A stretch of 64,000 nucleotides of DNA from Achatina immaculata (lineage: Eukaryota; Mollusca; Gastropoda; Stylommatophora; Achatinidae). Position 1 is the stretch's first letter. Each line of letters opens with the position of its first letter. The stretch spans positions 50,395,238 through 50,459,237 of the forward strand of contig CM019702.1 of assembly GCA_009760885.1 (NCBI GenBank), written 5' to 3'. Shown here in pieces: positions 33,903-44,858 of the stretch. The notes below the pieces were generated by a model that saw only the letters and a list, made by a program, of their open reading frames with translations, was not told where the DNA came from and did not search any database. Made by a program: the position numbers and the translations under genes.

Positions 33903-36900
33903 ATGCTTATTCAGAGTAATAGATTTGTCATGACCGACGTTAATGGATGTTCTTCTGGAACAGCCTCGTCCGGTAGGGCAGCTCACGAGCCACAGGTGAG
34001 GCCAGATCGTCATCAAGCTACTGGAGGCAAACGTAACAAATTCAAAATAGCAACATGGAATGTTAGAACTTTATTCAAGGCTAGAAAATTAGAAAATGTA
34101 AAGAGGGAAATGGAAAGGACGAAGACCAACATACTAGGAATGAGTGAAGTCAGATGGACAGGTGAAAGGAAGATAAATTCTGAGAAATATAAAATAATGT
34201 ATTCAGGAAGTAAGAAACATGAACGAGGAGTAGGAATAATATTTGAAGAACAAACGGCAAGGACAAGTGTAAGCTATTTGAACATCTCGGACCGCGTCCT
34301 GCTAGCCCAACTGAAAGGACGACCAATAAACATAAATATTATATAAGTGTACGCTCCAACATCTGAAAGTTCTGAAGAAGATGTACAGATATTTTATAAT
34401 GACATATAATATAATATTAATAATAATTTTTTAATAGACAGCCCTAAAACACACAAAGTCACATGAAGTTACCACAGTCATGGGAGATTTTAAGGTGGTA
34501 AAAGAAGAACTTCAGACATCGTTGGTGACTATGGACTGGGGGAGAGGAATGACAGAGATAGTAAATTAATTGAATGGGCAAAAATACATAGCATGGTTGT
34601 AGGAAACACCTGGTTTAAACAACATACCCGAAGACTGGCGACAGTGCAGACCAGACAAAAAGACTTTTAACCAGATAGACTACATATTAATCAACAAACG
34701 GTTCCGCAATGCATTACTGACAACAAAAACCATGTCAGGAGCTGACTGCAATAGTGACCATGACCCACTCTGTGGAAAAATTAGAATAAAGCTAAAGAAA
34801 GCATGCAAATATAACTATATCGGTGATGTCAAATCTAGTACTCTCTACGTCATTTCAGATCTAGAAGTATGTCAGTCACATAAAATCTAGAAATGTGTCA
34901 GTCATGTAAGACCTATTTAAGATCTATATCAGTCATGAAAGATCTATATCAGTCATGAAAGATCTATATCAGTCATGAAATATCTATATCAGTCATGAAA
35001 GATCTATGTCAGTCATGAAAGATCTATGTCAGTCATGAAAGATCTATATCAGTCATGAAAGATCTATGTCAGTAATGAAAGATCTATATCAGTAATGAAA
35101 GATCTATGTCAGTAATGAAAGATCTATATCAGTCATGAAAGACCTATGTCAGTCATGAAAGATCTATGTCAGTCATGAAAGATCTATGTCAGTAATGAAA
35201 GATCGACTGTTATGTCAATAATTCATCAAACTGAATACAGAACTTCTTAAAAATGACCAAGAATTGCGAGAACAATACAAAGTTATTATAACAAATAGAT
35301 ACAATGCAATAGCAAAGATAAATAGTATAGATCAACAATGGGAAATGTTAAGAGATTCTATCCATCAAACTGTTAAGGAGATAATAGAACCGAAAAAAGA
35401 AGCCCCTAACAATAAAAGGACGACAGACGACATCTTAGGACTGATGGACAAGAGGAGGAGGAGTAAAAATAACGAGGAAAAATATAGCAAGATAAAGAAA
35501 TAAGACGCAAATGTAAAGAAGCAAAAGAAGTGTGGTTAAATGAACAGTGCAGACAGATAGAGGACTCTCATAATAAAGACAGCAAAAACATGCACAAACG
35601 AATTAGTGAACTCACAGGCAGGAAGACAAAATATACCACAGGATGCCTGAAATCAAAAGAAAGTAAAATGTTAATGGGAAAAGAGGACATTGTGGACAGG
35701 TGAACAGAGTATATCGGTGAGCTATATGCAAGAGAAAGACCAGAATTAACACCAGATACTGAAAATTGTGATGGACCACCAATACTTGAAGATGAAATCA
35801 AAGATGCCATCAAACACATGAAGAAAGGAAAAGCGACTGGGCCTGATAATATAACAATAGAAGAAATAGAGGCACTAGATGAGACAGGAATAAAAATAAT
35901 AACAAAGTTACTGAATGACATTTACAACAGTATTTATATGCCCAGTGACCTGATTAAATCCACGTTTATAGCACTAGCAAAGAAACCAGGTGCAAAGGAA
36001 TGTGACGACCACCGGACTATCAGCCTCTCATAACGAAGCTACTTCTGAGAATAATTATGAGAAGAACAAGGGAAAAGATAAAAATGGAAATAGCAGATGA
36101 ACAGTTTGGATTTGTTGAAGGAAAGGGAACACGCAATGCCATTTATGCTTTACGAACACTAACATAAAGAGCTTTAGAAGTACAGAAAGATCTCTACTTA
36201 TGCTTTATTGATTACACCAAGGCATTCGACAAGGTGAAACATAATGAAATTATTAAAATGCTTGAAGACATCAATATAGACGGCAAAGACCTGAGGATTG
36301 TAAAACATCTATACTGGCAGCAAGAAGCAGCAATTCAAGTTGAAAATAGAACTGGAAAATATCAACCTATAAAACAAGGGGTGCAACAAGGATGTGTACT
36401 ATCTCCAGACCTTTTTTCTCTGTACAGTGAGAATATTCTAAAAACGATCATCACAGAACCAGGCATAAAAATTGGAGGATACAATATTAACAAACTTCGG
36501 TATGCTGACGACACAGTACTGATAGCTGAAAACCAACAAGACCTGCAAAATTTCTTTTATAAAGTCGCCAAAGAAAGTGAACAGAAAGGCCTGACTTTGA
36601 ACATAAAAAAGACAGAGACTATGGTTATATCTAAGAAACAGAATCCACCAACATGCAGTATAAAATAAAATGAAACTATTTTAAGCAGGTGTGGAAATTC
36701 AAATACCTTGGAGCAGTAATAACTTCAGATAGGAAATGCAGAACATAAATTAGGAACAGAATAGGCCAAGCAAAGACTGCATTTCAGAGAATGAGAAACA
36801 TATTAACCAACACATTCTTATCAATGAATGTTAGAAAACGAGTCCTAAAATGCTATATTGAACTTATCTTGTTATATAGAAGTGAATCATAGACAATAGG

Positions 36901-37270
36901 CAAGTCTGCACAAAAATCATTGGAAGCAGCAGAAATGTGGTTTATTAGAAGAATGTTGCGAATCCCCTGGACAGCAAAAATAACTAATGAAGAATGTATG
37001 AGAAGAGCTGGAGAGACAAAAAACCTTGTCAAAAAGATAAGAGAGAAACAATGTACTTTCATAGGACATGCAATGAGAAGAGGGGGCATCGAAAATATTA
37101 TAACAACAGGAAAAATAGAAGGAAGAAGATCAAGAGGAAGACCAAGAGAAGTGATACTGGACAGTCTGACGGGATGATGTGAGAGGAGATCACCGACTGA
37201 GTTGATGGCCTGCATGAAGGATCGTGTACTCTGGAGAAGCATAATAGCCAACGCCAGTCAGCACGGCACA
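33903..37270 (+). pseudogene. RTE-B2 endonuclease/reverse transcriptase ORF, broken
   Basis: EN: KIATWNVRTLFKARK, MSEVRWTGERK and HERGVGIIFEEQ, then a stop at 34344 just before VYAPTS. The GDFNAKVG block is damaged by a deletion (GGGAGATTTTAAGGTGG). After the insert, NSDHDPL is intact upstream, and WEMLRDSIHQTVKEI continues where copy 1 has a stop. RT: CFIDYTKAFDKV, QQGCVLSPDLFSLYSE and LRYADDTVLIAE are intact, including YADD. Lesions shared with copy 1: TCTCATAACGAAGC (stop near 36031), CTAACATAAAGAGC (stop near 36162) and the CATAAATTAGG change near 36745. The C-terminal GRRSRGRPRE is present, followed by a private TGA (GGATGATGTG). Confidence 0.9.
34803..35226. repeat. Insert in RTE-B2: inverted copy of upstream DNA with amplified 20-bp unit
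   Basis: It begins AAATATAACTATATCGGTGA and ends GACTGTTATGTCAATAATT. Its reverse complement matches 32440-32615. Between the ends, GATCTATATCAGTCATGAAA (20 bp) is repeated about 15 times, versus two or three degenerate units at the source. It interrupts the LINE coding frame. Confidence 0.88.
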
Positions 37271-37410
37271 TGATGATGATGATGATGACATATATTTGAT
37301 CTGTTTCTACACTATAAGAATATGTTTGCACATGGGTGCTCCTTTTGTCTTGTTTCATATCTATGATAGATGTGATTATGGCATGATGGTTTCCATTTAT
37401 GTCTTAATTA

Positions 37411-38169
37411 CGAGTGTCATACCGAAAGTCGTGAGCAATTTTTTAAATCAGAATTTATGGATAGAGAAAATATAAATGTATCACCTTAACCTGCATTCTT
37501 TTCTTCACTTTTCAACATAATCTCCATTTCTCTGCACACATTGTACCCATCGCTCTACAAGTTTGAAAATACCCTCTCGGTAGAATTCCGTTCCAGCTGA
37601 CCGACGGCACAGACGCACTGTTTTCTGGACGTTCTCTCCTGTGGAACCTAACTGCACAAACTTTACTATAGCCTAGGGTTTCAATTATTTCTTGTACTGC
37701 AGTGTGTGTAATAATCCAAAATTTACTGCGATTTCAGAAACTGTGACACGTCTGTCTTGTTTAATGATGTCGTCAACCCTTTCCGCGTTGCGTTCAGTGG
37801 AGGCAGTTCGAGGACGGCCGCGGCGGTGCATATCTTGGATGCTCGTGTTTCCTTCTTTGAAATGTTTCACCCACCTCCTAACACTGCTAGCACCCATACA
37901 CACATCTATATAAGCAAGCTGAAGTCTTTGGTGAATTTCAGCAGCGGGGATATCTTCTTTAGGAACTCAATAACAGCACGTTGACGAAACGAAACTTCAG
38001 CATCATTTTGTTTCTGTTCCGCGTCGTCACGTGACACATGATGGTGACGTCATGTGACCTTGACATGAAATTGCAAAGGATGCAGAATACGGTGATACAT
38101 TTATATTTTCTCTATCTATAAATTCGGATTTTAAAAAATCTTTGCTTACGACTTTCGGTATGACCCTCG
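37411..38169 (-). mobile_element. Mariner-like transposon, internally deleted, with long inverted repeats
   Basis: The ends are inverted repeats of about 75 bases (left starts CGAGTGTCATACCGAAAGTC; right end reads, in reverse complement, CGAGGGTCATACCGAAAGTC), flanked by TA on both sides (37409-37410 and 38170-38171). At 759 bp it is too short for a complete mariner of about 1.3 kb. The minus strand holds a helix-turn-helix (SSVRRWVKHFKEGNTSIQD), a GRPRTAST hinge, and further downstream a C-terminal piece (GIFKLVERWVQCVQRNGDY). The catalytic core between them is gone, so it is non-autonomous. Confidence 0.9.
37685..38040 (-). pseudogene. Mariner transposase remnant (DNA-binding domain)
   Basis: In frame fragments the minus strand reads SFRQRAVIEFLKK, then MGASSVRRWVKHFKEG, DMHRRGRPRTASTERN and VDDIIKQDRRVTVSEIAVNF. 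This is the two-part HTH region of mariner transposases. A deletion joins it to sequence equivalent to the last 50 residues, so no catalytic Asp triad remains. The N-terminal stretch is in a different frame from the HTH piece. Confidence 0.8.
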
Positions 38170-38239
38170 TATAATAGATATATCTTTCTTTTGTCCTGCC
38201 TTGTTTTGTCTTATCTTGTATTGTCTCCTTCCTCATATA

Positions 38240-38990
38240 CCTTTCGGTGTTGAGGAGACAAATAGACGTCTTGGTAGGGCTCAACGATTTGCTTCATGTA
38301 ATAGGATATTTGGTGCTTCTGTAATTTTCTCTATCAATCTCCGGCGTGGATGGCCTCTTTCTCTGTTACCTACAAATCTTAGTGTGAATGTTGTCTGTGA
38401 TATACTTTCTGGTGGTAACTGTGTAACATGGCCAAACCATTTGACTTGCTTTTTTGGTTACAGTGTAACACTGGTGTTACTTCAACCTTTGCCCTGATGG
38501 TGTCATTTCTTATTTGGTCTCTTCTTGTAACATTTAGTATTCTCCTTAAACATCTCATTTCTGTCGTGACTATTTTTCCTTTATTCTTGGCTGTTAGTGT
38601 CCATGTTTGACATTGATAGCACAAAGTTGGGAGGATAACTGTGTTGTACAGTGCCAATTTTGTTTCAGTTGTGATGTATTTATTTTTTCAGTAAAGGAGT
38701 CATTTGTCCAATGACATGATTTGCTTTTTTGCATCTGTTCTCTAATCTCATCGTCAGTTGTCTCTGAGGATGATATTATGCTACCGAGGTATTTGAAATG
38801 TTTCACTTGTTTCAAGGGCTGGTTGTCTAGGAAGGTCTTTGGATTTCTTCTCTCGCTATGGTCATGACTTCTATTTTTGTTAGCACTGATTTCCATGTTG
38901 TGGCTGTGACATGCCCTTGCTAAATTATCCATGTTCTGCTGTAGGTCTTTTTCTGATGTGGCTATAAGTGCTTGATGTCAGCAAAAAAGG
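38240..38990 (-). pseudogene. RTE-type LINE, 3' coding relic (another subfamily)
   Basis: The minus strand reads MDNLARACHSHNMEISANK (post-YADD), KQVKHFKYLGSIISS, LYNTVILPTLCYQCQTWTLT, RRILNVTRRDQIRN and, in another frame, RERGHPRRRLIEK. These correspond to the RT thumb and C-terminal zone of an RTE distinct from families B, C and D. Frameshifts separate the pieces, and the region before motif C is absent. Confidence 0.82.
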
Positions 38991-39293
38991 AGTTCGTTTA
39001 TGGTCCTCCTACTGGGTATATCTTCTGAAAGGTGTTGTGGGGTTATCAGCATTCTTTCTGGGGTTGGGCTGCTGGAAACTTTGTAGTGGAGTTTTTACTG
39101 TGTATGTTAGCTTCTTTGCAGATGTTGTCAGTGTATGTTATGACAAGTAAGGGAGATAGCTGCTGGGCATGGATTTTGTTTTCTGATGTTCAGTAACAGA
39201 AATGCACTGTACAAGATGTTCTCATTAGAATGATAGCTTCTTTGTCTTGCCACGTTCTGCTCTTGATTTCCTACATGTATTTCCCGTCTAATG

Positions 39294-39592
39294 TTATAAG
39301 TATGGATATATAATTAATTATAATTAAATGTAGAGTATTAAGTATGGATAGATAATTAATTATAATTAAATGTAGAGTATTAAGTATGGATAGATAATTA
39401 ATTATAATTAAATGTAGAGTATTAAGTATGGATAGATAATTAATTATAATTAAATGTAGAGTATTAAGTATGGATAGATAATTAATTATAATTAAATGTA
39501 GAGTATTAAGTATGGATAGATAATTAATTATAATTAAATGTAGAGTATTAAGTATGGATAGATAATTAATTATAATTAAATGTAGAGTATTT
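39294..39592. repeat. Minisatellite, 42-bp unit, seven near-identical copies
   Basis: ATTAAGTATGGATAGATAAT followed by TAATTATAATTAAATGTAGAGT. Copies are almost perfect, so a recent expansion. Forty-two is a multiple of three, and the minus-strand ORF of LHLIIINYLSILNT repeats is an artefact. Confidence 0.95.
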
Positions 39593-40395
39593 GTCTCACG
39601 AATGTTAATTACCCACACTGCATTTAGCTGGCTTCTTCTCTCATAATATAACTGTAGGAATAAAACAGTTTATAAATGTATATTTTCTGTTATTCTTGTT
39701 TCTTATATTATTTGTTATTTTGGTGGTACAGGAGTTTGCTGATTACACGGATTATACATTAATATCTAACAAGAGAGAAAGGAACACGAGTAACATCCTG
39801 GCCTGATTTATTCCTACATGTCTTCTTCTTCTTCTTCGTTTGCATTCCTACATGTCTTCTTCATCTTCTTCGTTTGCATTACTACACGTCCAAACATTAC
39901 ATAAAAGGAAGTATAAAACAAATAAGATTCTTCATCAGTGAATCATTGGTTTATATTATTATCAACATAACCAAATCACTTTCTTTCAATAGTTTGATTC
40001 ATACAAAAATGTTATCAGCAGTTTAATTACTAAAAATAAATTTTAACACCTTGTACATATAATTGGGTTAGTATGATTTACAACAAAATTGTCCCATGTA
40101 TGTATTCTCAAATTATCATCCTTAATACTTGAATGTTCTGACTGTGACAAACTGAACTATTGGCAAGAAAGGGATATAACAAACAAAGGCATATACATAA
40201 AATTCAGTCACATAAATGATGTCCACATAACAAAGCCATCAATGCATGTCGTCGTACATAGAACAATTACACTTTAACTGAAATATGAATATTCATGTAT
40301 TATTTCAGCCATACACGAATGGGTCAAGATGGGTCGGAGGAATCGACAGCACAGATTGCACGCGTCCACATCACAGAAATATAAATCCATACTTA
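39593..40395. other. No gene recognised
   Basis: AT-rich sequence with a few TTCTTCTTC and CTACATGTCTTCTTC runs near 39820-39890. No family motif in the short ORF at 40089-40277. Confidence 0.55.
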
Positions 40396-41098
40396 CCCAA
40401 CATACTTACCCAACATACTTACCCAACATACTTACCCAACATACTTACCCAACATACTTACCCAACATACCAAACATACTTACCCAACACACTTACCCAA
40501 CATACTTACCCAACATACTTACCCAACATACTTACCCAACATACTTACCTAACATACTTACCCAACATACTTACCCGACATACTTACCCAACACATTTAC
40601 CGAACACAATACCCAAAAAACTTACCCAACACACTTACTCAACATACTTACCCAACACACTTAACCAACACACTTACCCAACATATTTACCCAACACACT
40701 TACCAAACATACTTACCCAACACACTAACCCAACATACTTAACCAACATACTTATCCAACATACTTACCCATCACACTTACCCAACACAATACCCAACAC
40801 ACTTACCTAACACACTTACCCAACATACTTACCCAACACACTTAACCAACACACTTACCCAACATACTTACCCAACATACATAACCAATACACTTACCCA
40901 ACATACTTACCAATCACACTTACCCAACATATTTACCCAACAGACGTAACCACCACAGTTACCCAACTTACCCACCACACGTAACCACCACACTTACCCA
41001 ACTTACTTACCCAACACACTTACCCAACATATTTACCCAACACACTAACCAAACACACTTACCCGACACACTTACCCAACATACTTACCCAACGCATA
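40396..41098. repeat. Minisatellite, 13-bp unit
   Basis: About 53 copies of CTTACCCAACATA with CACA and ACC variants; regular on the left, more degenerate on the right. The ORFs of NILTQHTYPTYLP repeats are array products. Confidence 0.95.
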
Positions 41099-41518
41099 TA
41101 TATTTACCTATCGACAAAATACGCACTCATTCGCTCTTGAAGGAAAACAAAATCTGATCGCCTGGCACCTCCTGCGTGCTCGGTGTACAAATCCCGTACT
41201 CTCACAGTTCTCTCACGTTTTGTTGATATACCTGGCCAGAGACGGGCTCTCACTCAGAGTTGTGCACTTCTGAGCCGACCAGTCGCTAACCCATTATTAT
41301 CTACGCTTAGGGTTGACAACTAACCTAGGTTACTAGTTCTTATTTCTGCCCATCTTACATCACGATTATTTCTGCTTTCTTGTTTTTGTTTTGCTATTTT
41401 AGTGCTTTTGTCTTGCTATTTTCTTGCTATTAATGGTAAATCTTCTGATTTTCAATTATTCTACGTATTATTATTCTTATATATTAGTTTTGCCAAGCAG
41501 ACATCGCAGACTGTGAAC
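41099..41518 (+). promoter_or_regulatory. Upstream region of the arrestin start exon; 5' UTR or intron end
   Basis: The last 120 bases are T-rich and end in TTTTGCCAAGCAG (AG at 41499-41500), with a second AG at 41508-41509. Either could be a 3' splice site ten to nineteen bases before the ATG, so the start codon may sit in exon 2 of the real gene, with a non-coding first exon upstream. No TATA box with a clear start site was found. Confidence 0.35.
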
Positions 41519-41765
41519 ATGGGCAAAATCAAGAGCTGGAACATCCAGACAAAAGACAACAGGTTTGTGTACAGGCCAGGGGACACAGTCAGTGGAACTG
41601 TAACGCTAGAAATCGAAGGAGAATTGAAGGTCAGAAATATTTTCATCCACTGTACTGGCCAAGGACTGACCAAGTGGAGAAGAGCAATTCTGACGTCCAG
41701 TGGCAACGACTGTGTTTCTAGAGAGTTCTACGTGAACACATCCCAGACAGTGTTTACATCCACCA
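41519..41765 (+). CDS. Alpha-arrestin (arrestin domain-containing protein), start exon
   Basis: Alpha-arrestins are adaptors that link membrane cargo to NEDD4-family ubiquitin ligases. The exon starts at an ATG in strong context (AACATGG) and reads MGKIKSWNIQ, then RPGDTVSGTVTLEIEGELKV, RNIFIHCTGQGLTKW and REFYVNTSQTVFTST. The PGDTVSGTV turn and the 'I.I.C.G.g.t.W' strand are characteristic of the N-terminal arrestin fold. The exon ends at ACCA before GTGAGT (41766), a strong 5' splice site, after 82 codons plus one base (phase 1). The reading continues 95 bases into the intron as a short ORF, which is not real coding. The next exon begins with two bases that complete the split codon. Confidence 0.9.
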
Positions 41766-42179
41766 GTGAGTACCTAGTAGCCGTGTATCCCGTACTCGGG
41801 GCTTCACTAGCTGTGTATCCAGTAGCCGTGTATCTAACAGTTGTGACAGTGACAATATAAAGTGTTTCTGTTTCTGTTGTTATATTTCTGTTGTTTTTGT
41901 TCTATCTCCAAACAATTGTGGCATGAATGTAGTTAGTAGCAAATCTGGTGAAAGTTCTGAAGCGCGAGCTAGCAGAGGGTTGTGTTGGCAACTTGAAGTC
42001 CAGATATGACCCACAAAACACCAAAAACACGCTTTTCAGCAGACTACATCATCATGAGGACCCATGCGAGCTTTGATTCCTCACCCTTGCTCAGCCAGTT
42101 AACAGGTGCACAAAGAAATACGTAGCCAATTAACAGGTGCACAAAGAAATACGTAGCCAGTTAAAATGTGCACACAAAA

Positions 42180-42625
42180 AAATATAGGACATGAAATTGA
42201 CCATCTCTGTCTGCTATAATCTGCACAGTCACACTGGCACACACTGACACAAACTGGCACTCAGTGACACACTGACACACACAGGCACACATACTGACAC
42301 ACACTGGCACACACTGACACACACTGGCACTCAGTGACACATTGACACACACTGGCACACACTGACACACACTGGCACTCAGTGACACATTGACACACAT
42401 TGGCACACATACTGACACACACTGGCACACACTGACACACACTGGCACTCAGTGACACATTGACACACACTGGCACACACTGACACACACTGGCACTCAG
42501 TGACACATTGACACACACTGGCACACATACTGACACACACTGGCACACACTGACACACATACTGACACACACTGGCACACATACTGACACAAAATGGCAC
42601 ACATAGAACACACTCTCACATGCTG
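42180..42625. repeat. Minisatellite, 10-11-bp CA-rich unit, in arrestin intron 1
   Basis: About 42 copies of CACACACTGGC and ACACACTGACA, with a higher-order block of about 60 bp marked by CACTCAGTGACACA. The minus-strand ORFs (CQCVSVCVPVC-type) are artefacts. Confidence 0.95.
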
Positions 42626-42689
42626 ACACACTGACATTTGATGCTGTTTCTCACTAAACATTCATGTGCCCCTAAAGTCTGGGTGATGT

Positions 42690-43140
42690 AGACTATCGAC
42701 AATGTCTTCACTTGGGGCCTCCGATGAGATGATTAGTGTCTTCACGTGGGGCCTCCGGTGAGGTGATTAGTGTCTTCACGTGGGGCCACTGGTGAGATGA
42801 TTAGTGTCTTCACGTGGGGCCTCCGGTGAGATGATTAATGTCTTCACGTGGGGCCTTCGGTGAGATGATTAATGTATTCACGTGGGGCCTTCGGTGAGAT
42901 GATTAATGTATTCACGTGTGGCCTCCGGTGAGATGATTAATGTATTCACGTGGGGCCTTCGGTGAGATGATTAATGTATTCACGTGGGGCCTCAGGTGAG
43001 ATGATTAATGTATTCATGTGGGGCCTCCAGTGAGATAATTAGTGTCTTCACGTGGGGCCTCCGGTGAGATGATTAATGTACTCACATGGGGCCTTCGGTG
43101 AGATGATTAGTGTCTTCACGTGGGGCCTCCGGTGAGATTA
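42690..43140. repeat. Minisatellite, 34-bp unit carrying a CACGTG E-box, in arrestin intron 1
   Basis: Thirteen units of GTGAGATGATTAATG, then TATTCACGTGGGGCC, then TTCG. Ten units keep a perfect CACGTG; the others have CACTTG, CATGTG or CACATG. The spacing is a strict 34 bp where the unit is intact. Confidence 0.95.
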
Positions 43141-43144
43141 TTTC

Positions 43145-43385
43145 AGATATCTAGCACAAGTAACTGATATACTTCAGCCACATCAAGAGACACAATAGCT
43201 TGGAGAGGCTGATAGAGAAAGGCATAGTGCCCGGCAAAAGGGACAAGAAACAACCTCGTCGAAGGTGGACTCAGGACATCAAAGAAAGTCTGAATGTGTC
43301 ACTGCAAGCCGCCGGTCAACTTGCGCAAGACCGTATTGGGAGGCTGTGAGAGGGACAACGGTCATGTCACGTCACATGAATATGT
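43145..43385 (+). pseudogene. Non-LTR retrotransposon, C-terminal tail fragment
   Basis: The + strand reads YFSHIKRHNSLERLIEKG, IVPGKRDKKQPRRRWTQDI and LAQDRIGRL. This matches the 'GHVxRHNSLExLIxxGxVxGKRxRGRxRxRWxxDI' tail of RTE-type LINEs and ends with the usual short 3' region near 43375. It lies in the sense strand of arrestin intron 1. Confidence 0.8.
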
Positions 43386-43447
43386 ACAACACAAGTTATA
43401 CATTGACAACGTAACATTTTATGTGTGATAAGTACTTGACCCAGGCG

Positions 43448-43612
43448 GGACGTCTCAGATAGAACATCTGAGTAGTTGGCTACGTCTCAGATAGAACATC
43501 TGAGTAGTTGGCTACGTCTCAGATAGAACATCTGAGTAGTTGGCTACGTCTCAGATAGAACATCTGAGTAGTTGGCTACGTCTCAGATAGAACATCTGAG
43601 TAGATGGCTACA
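43448..43612. repeat. Short array of 32-bp hairpin-forming units
   Basis: Five copies of CTCAGATAGAACATCTGAG followed by TAGTTGGCTACGT. The first part is a perfect 7-bp inverted repeat (CTCAGAT and ATCTGAG) around a five-base loop. The 43613-43915 flank holds nothing recognised. Confidence 0.92.
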
Positions 43613-43915
43613 GCATGCTGTCAACGCCATCCATCAGGCGAGTTTAATGTCGGCTCTGGATGATGACGAAGTTCATGTGATGGATGATGATACATTAACG
43701 TATATGTCAAAATACTGGTGGCAAGACATAGATAACACATTCCAGTGACACAAACAGCCACAGCCAACAGGGACCACCAGAAGGCGACTAAAACAGAAAA
43801 GACATGGTTGTCTCTCTCACACGCACATATTCTCATCACTACTCACGCACAAAACTTCATTCTTCCACGCACAGCGTTAGACGAAGACTCCCAATCTCAG
43901 ACTAAACTAAAAAAC

Positions 43916-44858
43916 GATACCTTACAAATTATGCTCGGACTTTCTCTTACAAATCATGCTAAGATTTTCTCTCACAAATTATGCTCAGACTTTCTCTCAC
44001 AAATCATGCTCACATTTTCTCTCACAAATTATGCTCAGACTTTCTCTCACAAATCACAATAATTAGTGTATAAGTATACAACTATACACTAAACACTGCA
44101 GTAAAGCTGTGATACCAGAATGTATAAAATCGGAAAAAAGTAGGAGCAGCTTTATTACTTAACTATTACAAAGTTGTGACGTTTCGGCGTGAGCCTTAAT
44201 CATACAAAAACATATAGGACGAAAAAAAATAGAGAGAAGAGATAAAGTATAGATTCACATGAATACTGTTAAAAAAAATTTTTTTTAAACAGTATTCATG
44301 TGAATCTATACTTTATCTCCTCTCTCTCTCTCTCACAAATCATACTCAGACTTTCTCTCACAACTGGTGCTCAGACTTTCTCTCACAAATGATGCTCAGA
44401 CTATCTCTCATAAATTATGCTCAGACTTCCTCTCACAAATCATGTTCAGACTTTCTCTCACAAATTATGATGAAGCTTTCTCTCTCACAAATCATGATCA
44501 GACTGTCTCTCACAAATCATGATCAGACTATCTCTCACAAATCATGATCAGACTATCTCTCACAAATCATGGTCAGACTATCTCTCACAAATCATGATCA
44601 GACTATCTCTCACAAATCATGATCAGACTTTCTCACAAATCATGCTCGGACTTTCTCACAAATCATGATCAGACTTTCTCTCACAAACCATGCTCGGACT
44701 TTCTCACAAATCATGATCAGATTTTCTCTCACAAATCATGCTCGGATTTTCTCACAAATCATGATCAGATTATCTCTCACAAATCATGCTCGGATTTTCT
44801 CACAAATCATGATCAGATTTTCTCTCACAACTGGTGCTCAGACTTTCTCTTTAGCTCT
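43916..44858. repeat. Minisatellite, about 24-bp unit, interrupted
   Basis: Units of TCTCTCACAAATCATGCTCA plus GACT at 43916-44058 and 44325-44858; the right part alternates ATGATCAG and ATGCTCGG units as a higher-order dimer. The two parts are separated by the insertion at 44059-44325. Confidence 0.93.
44059..44325 (-). mobile_element. Insertion with PLE-like terminal motif and an 81-base palindrome
   Basis: It interrupts the 24-bp array. The minus strand has GATTAAGGCTCACGCCGAAA followed by CGTCACAAC, a 'stem-loop then CGAAACGTC' arrangement often seen in the terminal repeats of Penelope-like elements. 44239-44319 is a nearly perfect palindrome (arms starting GAGATAAAGTATAGATTCAC, centre A8T8, one-base asymmetry). 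No coding sequence is present. The Penelope link is inference from a short motif. Confidence 0.45.

Larger units (their letters stand above)
33649..37290 (+). mobile_element. RTE-type LINE, family B copy 2, 5'-truncated, with internal insert
   Basis: It matches RTE-B1 from the AAATAAGCAGGCGCGGACC leader block onward, lacking about 100 leader bases, and ends in the same (GATGAT)n tail. A probable 8-bp target-site duplication flanks it. An insert of about 424 bases (34803-35226) replaces about 19 bases of LINE, and an AT-rich insert of about 38 bases lies near 34405-34442. It is in direct orientation to copy 1, about 23 kb away. Confidence 0.92.

Noticed and set aside
41766..41860. Extension of the arrestin start exon to the stop at 41858
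   Set aside because: The frame stays open, but the residues after the GTGAGT site (AVYPVLGASLAVYPVAVYL) are a small repeat with no arrestin similarity, and the splice phases of 41765 and 48725 fit exactly.
44178..44204. A functional hammerhead ribozyme
   Set aside because: The GAAAC and GTC strand and a stem-loop are present, but the CTGATGA strand reads ATGATTAA with a base too many. At most it is a decayed relative.
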